A stretch of DNA of 64,000 nucleotides from Micromonospora saelicesensis (GTDB lineage: Bacteria > Actinomycetota > Actinomycetes > Mycobacteriales > Micromonosporaceae): the NCBI RefSeq assembly GCF_900091575.1, contig NZ_FMCR01000005.1, positions 248,001-312,000 of the forward strand. Direction: 5' to 3'. Position numbers and translations under genes: made by a program. Position 1 is the first letter of the stretch, and each line of letters opens with the position of its first letter. Of the stretch, positions 58,810 to 64,000 are shown one piece after another. The notes beneath the pieces are model-generated. The model saw only the letters and a list, made by a program, of their open reading frames with translations. It was not told the DNA's origin and did not search any database.

Positions 58810-60000
58810 ATGACGACGAGCAGGGCGGGCGAGCTGATGCGCATGCCTGAGGATCCGCAGATGGCAACGTTCCTGGAACTGTTCTACGACCTGGCGTTTG
58901 TCTTCGCGCTCACCCAACTCTCGCACGCGCTGATCCAGGACCTCACCTGGAGCGGCGCCTTCCAGACGCTGTTGCTGCTGCTGACCCTGTGGCGGGTCTG
59001 GTTCAACACGGCGTGGATAACCGACAGGTTCAACCCGCAACAACCGGCGATACAGTTGCTGGTCATCGCGAATTTGGTGGGCACCCTGGTGATCGCGATC
59101 GCGCTGCCCGACGCGTTCGGCAGGCAAGGCCTGGTCTTCGCAGGGGTATTCGTCGCCCTATTCATCGGCACCAACATCTTCCTTGTGATCGCCCTGCGGG
59201 GCCACGCACCGCGACGCACCTCCGGGCGGATACTGTTCTGGTACGGCGTGGCCGCCGTGCCGTGGATCGCCGGGGCGCTCTCGCATGGGACGACGCGTGT
59301 GGCGCTGTGGACACTCGCGGTGGCCCTGGACTACGCCTCATACGCGCTTTACTACCCCACGCCGAGGATCGGCCGCACGCCCCCGTCGGATTTGCCGACC
59401 ATGGCCGAACACCTGTCCGAGCGCTACCGGCAGTTCTACATCATCGCGCTCGGCGAGCTGATCCTGGTCACCGGACTGGCGTTTCGCGACACCGCCTTCA
59501 CGCCCGACCGGACCGCTGCGTTCCTCGTGACGATCACCACCACCGTGCTGCTGTGGCGGATCTACATCTACCGCGCCGGGGAACTGGCGGCCGCAGCCAT
59601 CAAAACGGCCTCCGACCCGGCCCGCCTTGCCGGATCGACGTCATACGCCCACCTGGTCATGGTGGCCGGCATCGTCGTCACCGCCGTCGGCGACGAACTC
59701 GTCATCACCCACCCGTTCGGACATACGCAACCGGCCTGGATCGCCGTCATCCTCGGCGGACCCGCACTCTTCCTCGCCGGGCGTGCCGGCTTCGAGTACG
59801 CGGTCTTCGCCCGCGTATCCCGGGATCGGACGATCGGCCTGGTCGTGATGGCTGCCCTGACACCGGCGATGCTCCTCCTGCCGCCGCTGCTGGTCGCCCT
59901 CGCCCCCACCGCAGTCCTCGCCGGGGTCGCCATCTCCGACGCCACTCGCGCTCGAGCACATCCAGCCGAACCACCGTCGCCACCAGGCGCACCATCGTGA
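58810..60000 (+). CDS. low temperature requirement protein A (LtrA) family membrane protein
   Basis: A 396-residue protein with about ten to eleven transmembrane helices. The family signature near the N-terminus is TFLELFYDLAFVFALTQLSH, followed by LLLLLTLWRVWFNTAWITDR, and a later HLSERYRQFYIIALGELIL motif containing the conserved E/R/GE residues. LtrA proteins were named from a Listeria cold-growth mutant; the biochemical role is not established. ATG 58810 fits the family start; ATG 58837 is an alternative. It stands alone after the ISAs1 scar. Confidence 0.85.
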   Translation: MTTSRAGELMRMPEDPQMATFLELFYDLAFVFALTQLSHALIQDLTWSGAFQTLLLLLTLWRVWFNTAWITDRFNPQQPAIQLLVIANLVGTLVIAIALPDAFGRQGLVFAGVFVALFIGTNIFLVIALRGHAPRRTSGRILFWYGVAAVPWIAGALSHGTTRVALWTLAVALDYASYALYYPTPRIGRTPPSDLPTMAEHLSERYRQFYIIALGELILVTGLAFRDTAFTPDRTAAFLVTITTTVLLWRIYIYRAGELAAAAIKTASDPARLAGSTSYAHLVMVAGIVVTAVGDELVITHPFGHTQPAWIAVILGGPALFLAGRAGFEYAVFARVSRDRTIGLVVMAALTPAMLLLPPLLVALAPTAVLAGVAISDATRARAHPAEPPSPPGAPS

Positions 60001-60638
60001 CAGGTCGCGGGCAGCTACCCCCCCGGTCCAGTCCACACAGAATCCCGGCCGGCCGCCGGCGGTCCGCCGGCAAGTTGTGCAAACTTTCTGTACGGGTTCA
60101 AGCGGCCCGAAACGGGCCGCACGAGCCGCCGCCAGGGCACGCGGCCTGCACTCCGCTGCCGCTCCACTCCGGCCATGCAACACGCCCGGCGGCTGGCGCG
60201 GACAGCGGGGGGACACCGCCACGACTTTGCCGGGGCCCTGGTCGCGGAGCACGGCGATGATGTCGCCGAGCGCGTTCACCAGGGTCGTGATTTCTGCTCG
60301 GCTCATCCTGCGCGGGCGGTGCCCGTGTTCGCCTACGCCGCAGTCGTCAGGCCGCCCGACGACGGGCCGCTGGACGCGCCACCAGCCTGGTGGTTGCCTC
60401 CTGGCCGCTGCACGAGGCCGGCACGACGGCCCGGGTCCGCCTCGCCTGGCTCCTCGCTGCCTGCCCGCGGCTGCCGCGCTGGTTACGGACGAGCCACGGT
60501 GCCGCTCCCTTGGCGTTCGCAGTGCGTGGCGAGCTGCTCGCGGCTCTCGAACAGTCGGCATCGTGGACTTTTCGGCTTTGTTCGGCTGTCTCATGTTGGT
60601 CGGCATCAAGATCCTCCAGTCAACCCACCGACACCTGT
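60001..60638. other. gene-poor stretch with a serine-recombinase scrap
   Basis: On the minus strand 60225-60306 reads MSRAEITTLVNALGDIIAVL, like the scrap at 24819. The rest, including a plus-strand frame with RVRLAWLLAACPRLPRWLR, cannot be identified. Confidence 0.4.
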
Positions 60639-61165
60639 TCAGGCGTCGTGGTCGCGTGGGTCTTCGATAAAGGTCAGGAAGGATCGACCGAACCGGGTGA
60701 CCGCGTCCAGCCTGACGTAATGGGCGAAGTAGCTGTGCTCGCCGTTGTATCCGGCTTCGGTGAGTGAGCCGACGTCAAGCAGGCCCTCGTCCTTCAGACG
60801 CTCGCACTGCTTGTCGAGGAGGACCTCGATGTCGCCGCTGGCACCGCCCGGAGATTGCACCGGTGCTAGCCGGCGCGCGATGTCGGCAACGAGCACCAGT
60901 TCGGTCTCCGGAAACGGCGACTTGGCGCCATCTATCTCCTCGCGGTACTGCGAGTCCGCCAAGACTTGAGCAAACGCAGTGAGACCGGCGGCAGCCGTTC
61001 GATCAGATAAAAGAAGACATGGTGTCGGTCTTCGTCCGGGTCGACAGCGAGGGCGGTGTTGAGCACCGCTTTACGGAGCAACTCGCGCTTCTCTCGGCGG
61101 CTCCGTTCGGCTATCCGCACCATCTCGGCAACCTTGCCTGCCCAGTCCTTGGCGGCGATCGCTCT
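60639..61165 (-). pseudogene. hypothetical gene with a frameshift
   Basis: The upstream frame reads AAKDWAGKVAEMVRIAERSR, KAVLNTALAVDPDEDRHHVF and FYLIERLPPVS. One base shift near 60970 leads to TAFAQVLADSQYREEIDGAK and SYFAHYVRLDAVTRFGRSFL, ending at 60639. Together they make about 170 residues of an all-helical protein resembling DUF4393-type sequences. The shift could be a sequencing error or true decay. The start is not clear, because the frame is open back to about 61165 without a good ATG. Confidence 0.5.
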
Positions 61166-61220
61166 GTGCGGGTGGTCTCAGCTCCATGCCGACCATGGTG
61201 AACGAGGACGTCCACCTCGA

Positions 61221-62471
61221 TCAATCACCGGGCCTGCTTGTGCGGGTAGTGCCGCTCAGGATGCCGATGGCGGCCAGGGCGCAGCATGCGGCGACGGCCG
61301 TGAGCAGGGGTGTGTATCCGGCGGTGGTGTGCAGGAGGGTGGCGGCGACGAGGGGTGCAGCGGCTTTGGCGATGGTGACGGGGGCGGCGAGTCGGCCGGC
61401 GATGGTGGCGTAGGCGGTGGTGCCGTACCGGTCGGTGAGTAGGGCGGGGGTGGCGAGGCTGGTGATGCCGAAGCCGAGTCCGAAGCCGATGACGGTGAGG
61501 ACCGCGCCGGTGCGCGTGCCGGCGAGCAGGGGCATGGTGAGCACGGCCGCGGCCTGGGTGGCGAAGACGGCGGCGACGATGGTGGTGACGCGGAGGTGTC
61601 GGCGGGCGGCGGTGAGCACGAGTCGTCCGGTGACGGACAGGACGCCGAGTAGCCCGGTCAGGGTGGCGGCGACGGTGGCGGGGTGGCCGCGGCTGGTGAG
61701 GTAGCCGATGAGGTGCACGGTCATGGTGCTGGTGGCCGCGCCGTGGGCGATCAGGGTCGCGGCGAGGATCCAGAACCGGGTGTCGCGCATCGCGGCCTGG
61801 GCGACGGCGCGCCGCTGGGCGTGCCCGGACCGCTCGGTGCCGGCGGGTGCCGTGGTCGTTGCCAGTCGGGGCCGGCGGATGGTGAGGGCGTGCAGCGGCA
61901 CGGTGACCGCGCCGTGGATGGCGGCGAGGACGAGCAGCGCGCCGCGCCAGCCGAGGTGGGCGGTCAGGAGACCGGTGAGGGGCATGAAGATGGTGCTGGC
62001 GAACCCGGCGACGATCGTGACGGCGAGCAGGGCGGTGGCGCGCCGCTCAGGGCTGAACCAGGCGACGATGACGGCAAACGCGGGTTCGTAGAGGACCATC
62101 GCGCCGGTGATCCCGATCGCGATCATGACAGCGTAGAGCTGTTCGATGGTGTGGACCTGGGACCAGGCGACCAGCAGTGCGGTGGCGGTGATCGAGCCGG
62201 CGGTCATCAGGGCACGTCCGCCGTGGTGGTCGAGCCACCGTCCGACGGGGATCGTCGCGAGGGCGCCGGCAAGGACACTCGCGGTGAGTGCGCCGGTGAC
62301 GGCGGTCGTGGAGGTGCCGAGGGTGGCGGCCATTGGGGTGAGCAGGACGGCGTAGGCGTAGTAGAGAGTGCCGTAGCCGATGGTGGAGGTGATGGCGAGG
62401 GCGGCGACGATGCGCCACCCGTGGTGCCCGCCAACAACAGGGTCGGCGGGCACCGTGACGGTGGTGGGCAT
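61221..62471 (-). CDS. MFS transporter
   Basis: A 416-residue twelve-helix major facilitator: YGTLYYAYAVLLTPMAATLG, the GRWLDHHGGRALMTAGS loop (MFS motif A variant), a central basic loop, and GVLSVTGRLVLTAARRHLRV as the second-half motif. It belongs to the monocarboxylate/oxalate-like MFS style. ATG 62471 overlaps the stop of the upstream flavoprotein (TGATG), so the two are co-expressed. In actinobacterial arsenic-resistance operons an MFS carrier often follows a Cys-tailed flavoprotein, so export of an arsenic compound is the working guess. Confidence 0.82.
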   Translation of the reverse strand: MPTTVTVPADPVVGGHHGWRIVAALAITSTIGYGTLYYAYAVLLTPMAATLGTSTTAVTGALTASVLAGALATIPVGRWLDHHGGRALMTAGSITATALLVAWSQVHTIEQLYAVMIAIGITGAMVLYEPAFAVIVAWFSPERRATALLAVTIVAGFASTIFMPLTGLLTAHLGWRGALLVLAAIHGAVTVPLHALTIRRPRLATTTAPAGTERSGHAQRRAVAQAAMRDTRFWILAATLIAHGAATSTMTVHLIGYLTSRGHPATVAATLTGLLGVLSVTGRLVLTAARRHLRVTTIVAAVFATQAAAVLTMPLLAGTRTGAVLTVIGFGLGFGITSLATPALLTDRYGTTAYATIAGRLAAPVTIAKAAAPLVAATLLHTTAGYTPLLTAVAACCALAAIGILSGTTRTSRPGD

Positions 62472-63889
62472 CAGCTGGCGCAGCAGCCGCCGGTCTGAGC
62501 GTCGGCGGGTGCGGCGTCGAGGGTGAGCAGGCTCAACGGTGCGGCGAGCAGGCCGCCGGAGATGCCGGTGGCCAGGCCCCGTCCGGAGCTCGGGGCGGCC
62601 GGTGCCGGACCGCAGCAGCTGTCGGCGGTGGCGGACTCGTCCGGGTTGCTGTTGCACACCCCGGTCTCGGGGAGGTCGAGTTGAACGTCGCGGGCGGCGG
62701 CCCAGTCGTTGGCGAGGGCGGCGACGACGGAGCGGACCTGCTCGTAGCCGGTGGCCATCAGGAACGTCGGCGCCCGCCCGTAGGACTTCATACCGACGGC
62801 GTAGTACCCCGACTCGGGATGGGTGAGCTCGTCCACGCCGTGCGGGGGCACGGTGCCGCAGGAGTGCTCGTTGGGGTCGATCAGCGGGGCCAGGGCGCGG
62901 GTGGCGCCCAGCACCGGGTCGAGGTCGAGGCGCAGTTCCGCAGCGATGGTGTGGTCGGGGCGGAAGCCGGTGGCCGCGACGATGCGGTCCACGGTGGTCT
63001 GCTCTTCGCTGCCGTCGGCGTGGCGCACGACCACGCTGACCCGGCCGCCGGTGGGGGTGAGGGCGTGCACCGCGAAACCGGTGAGCAGGCGGATCCGGCC
63101 GGCGTCGACGTGCGCGCGTAGCCGGGAGCCGAGCGCACCGCGCGCGGGCAGCGCATCGGCGTCGCCGCCGCCGTAGGTGCGCGCTGGCGAGGTGGTGCGG
63201 ATCGCCCAGGTCACCTCGGTGCCCGGGGTGGATTCGGCCAACTCGGCGAGGGAGAGCAGGGTGTTGGCAGCGGAGTGGCCGGCGCCGACGACAAGGGTGT
63301 GCCGGCCGGCGAACCGGTCCCGGTCGGTCCCGAGGACGTCGGGCAGCGCGTGCTCCAGATACCCGGCGACGTCGCGCTCACCACGGGCGGGCAGTCCGGA
63401 GGCGCCGAGGACGTTCGGGGTGCCCCAGGTGCCGGAGGCGTCGATGACCGCGCGGGCCAGCACCTCCTGGCCGTCGGCGAGGCGGATCAGAAACGGAGTG
63501 GACTCGCGGCCGGCGGTGCGCAGCCGGTCGAGGCCGAGGCGGCTGATCGCCTCGACGCGGGCGCCGTAGCGCAGGTGCGGCTTGAGCTGCGGCACCTCCG
63601 CCAGGGGCTGGAGGTAGTCGTCGGCCAACTCGGCGCCGGTGGGCAGGACCTCCAGGTCGGGAGCGACCCATCCGGCGTCGTCGAGCAGCCGGCGGGCGGC
63701 GGGGTCGATGTTGTAGCGCCAGGGGGAGAAGACCCGCACGTGTCCCCACTGCCGCACGGCGGCGGCAGGGGTGTCGCCGGCTTCCAGGACGAGGAAGGGC
63801 AGGCCACGCTCGTGCAGGTGCGCGGCGGCGGCCAGGCCGACCGGTCCGGCGCCGATCACCACGACCGGCAGGTCGTCCAGGGCGTTCAT
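62471..63889 (-). CDS. flavin-dependent monooxygenase-like protein with Cys-rich C-terminus (ArsO-like)
   Basis: A 472-residue two-dinucleotide-binding-domain flavoprotein: N-terminal FAD loop VVVIGAGPVGLAAAAHL, FSPWRYNIDPAARRLL, the second NADPH loop HTLVVGAGHSAANTLLSLAE, and ATGFRPDHTIAAELRLD. The C-terminal 70 residues carry TGVCNSNP, DSCCGPAP and TGGCCAS. Vicinal Cys pairs are typical of As(III)-binding tails. The arrangement resembles flavoproteins of ars operons (ArsO group), which are thought to oxidise arsenic or thiol compounds. ATG 63889 has GGAGATA upstream. No arsR/arsB was visible because the window ends. Confidence 0.75.
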   Translation of the reverse strand: MNALDDLPVVVIGAGPVGLAAAAHLHERGLPFLVLEAGDTPAAAVRQWGHVRVFSPWRYNIDPAARRLLDDAGWVAPDLEVLPTGAELADDYLQPLAEVPQLKPHLRYGARVEAISRLGLDRLRTAGRESTPFLIRLADGQEVLARAVIDASGTWGTPNVLGASGLPARGERDVAGYLEHALPDVLGTDRDRFAGRHTLVVGAGHSAANTLLSLAELAESTPGTEVTWAIRTTSPARTYGGGDADALPARGALGSRLRAHVDAGRIRLLTGFAVHALTPTGGRVSVVVRHADGSEEQTTVDRIVAATGFRPDHTIAAELRLDLDPVLGATRALAPLIDPNEHSCGTVPPHGVDELTHPESGYYAVGMKSYGRAPTFLMATGYEQVRSVVAALANDWAAARDVQLDLPETGVCNSNPDESATADSCCGPAPAAPSSGRGLATGISGGLLAAPLSLLTLDAAPADAQTGGCCAS

Positions 63890-63962
63890 CAGGTATCTCC
63901 TCTGTCGAGAGTTGTCGAATCAAGCAGGTAGACGGCGGCCGTGCGGCGGGGTCGAGGGTTGG

Positions 63963-64000
63963 TCAGGTGATGACGGGGCTGCGGCGCTCCAGCAGGATCA
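63963..64000 (-). CDS. 3' end of a gene entering from the right edge (partial)
   Basis: The last codons on the minus strand read ILLERRSPVIT then TGA at 63963-63965. The gene points the same way as the flavoprotein and ends 74 bases before its start, so it is probably the first gene of that operon. Too short to identify. Confidence 0.5.
   Translation of the reverse strand, partial: ILLERRSPVIT

Noticed and set aside
1..64000. CRISPR array search by eye
   Set aside because: No regularly spaced 25-40 base direct repeats were seen; the repeats found are dispersed and irregular.

Overview
The window is high-GC actinobacterial DNA. Gene content, GC-rich third codon positions, abundant GTG starts, ATGA overlaps and a relic of the MmyB-type XRE regulator family point to Micromonosporaceae (Micromonospora-like); this is an inference from sequence style. 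It reads as an accessory, rearranged chromosomal region. Intact metabolic operons alternate with broken genes, insertion-sequence scars and a dispersed non-coding repeat family.

Left part (1-14 kb). A type III Wadjet anti-plasmid locus begins at about 0.47 kb (jetA, jetB, start of jetC). It is cut inside jetC and joined to the tail of an unrelated methyltransferase gene, and jetD is missing. A lipoprotein gene follows (5.1-5.8 kb), then a collapsed tryptophan-2,3-dioxygenase/PLP-enzyme pair (5.9-6.85 kb). Next come a GH15 glycosidase with an LLM flavin oxidoreductase (7.0-9.85 kb, minus), an MmyB-regulator relic, and a forward operon of an FAD aldonolactone-type oxidase, a sensory-rhodopsin-transducer-like protein and a FUSC membrane protein (10.95-13.7 kb).

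14-24.8 kb. A complete IS21-family element (14460-16617) with a 5-bp target duplication interrupts a membrane-protein gene downstream of an LPXTG surface protein. At 18.9-22.7 kb lies the intact version of the tryptophan cassette: a TDO-like enzyme, a class-V PLP enzyme and a second, larger TDO-superfamily enzyme, all joined by ATGA overlaps. A coupled 30-codon ORF and a small secreted cysteine-containing protein follow. The lipoprotein before this copy is frameshifted, while the lipoprotein before the collapsed copy is intact, so the two copies have decayed reciprocally. An AbrB-like gene coupled to a tyrosine integrase ends near a tRNA 3' fragment (24.78 kb), a probable integration scar.

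27-32.5 kb. A three-gene module encodes a small Cys-pair protein, a membrane protein and a 1125-residue TPR-CHAT protease-like protein. It is bracketed by a 16-bp inverted repeat and is a candidate conflict or signalling system. A minus-strand membrane protein/HTH pair follows.

32.5-50 kb. This stretch is low in gene density. It holds dispersed repeats (modules A, B, C and M), IS21, IS30 and other scars, an LPXTG protein, two large uncharacterised proteins (one possibly HEAT-like), an AhpD-like protein, an AGPS-like FAD oxidase, a PPOX/F420-type protein, an Mrr-like nuclease and an AEC transporter.

50-64 kb. A Tat-exported GH95-type enzyme with a ricin-B domain is preceded by two similar palindromes. 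Then come the remains of an acyl-carrier-protein cluster (ABC ATPase tail, hydrolase fragment, ACP, DUF2332), more IS scars (IS630, ISAs1), a broken TetR, an LtrA membrane protein and a frameshifted hypothetical gene. At the right edge is a minus-strand operon of a flavoprotein with cysteine-rich C-terminus and an MFS transporter, resembling arsenic-resistance accessory genes. No rRNA, intact tRNA or CRISPR array was found.
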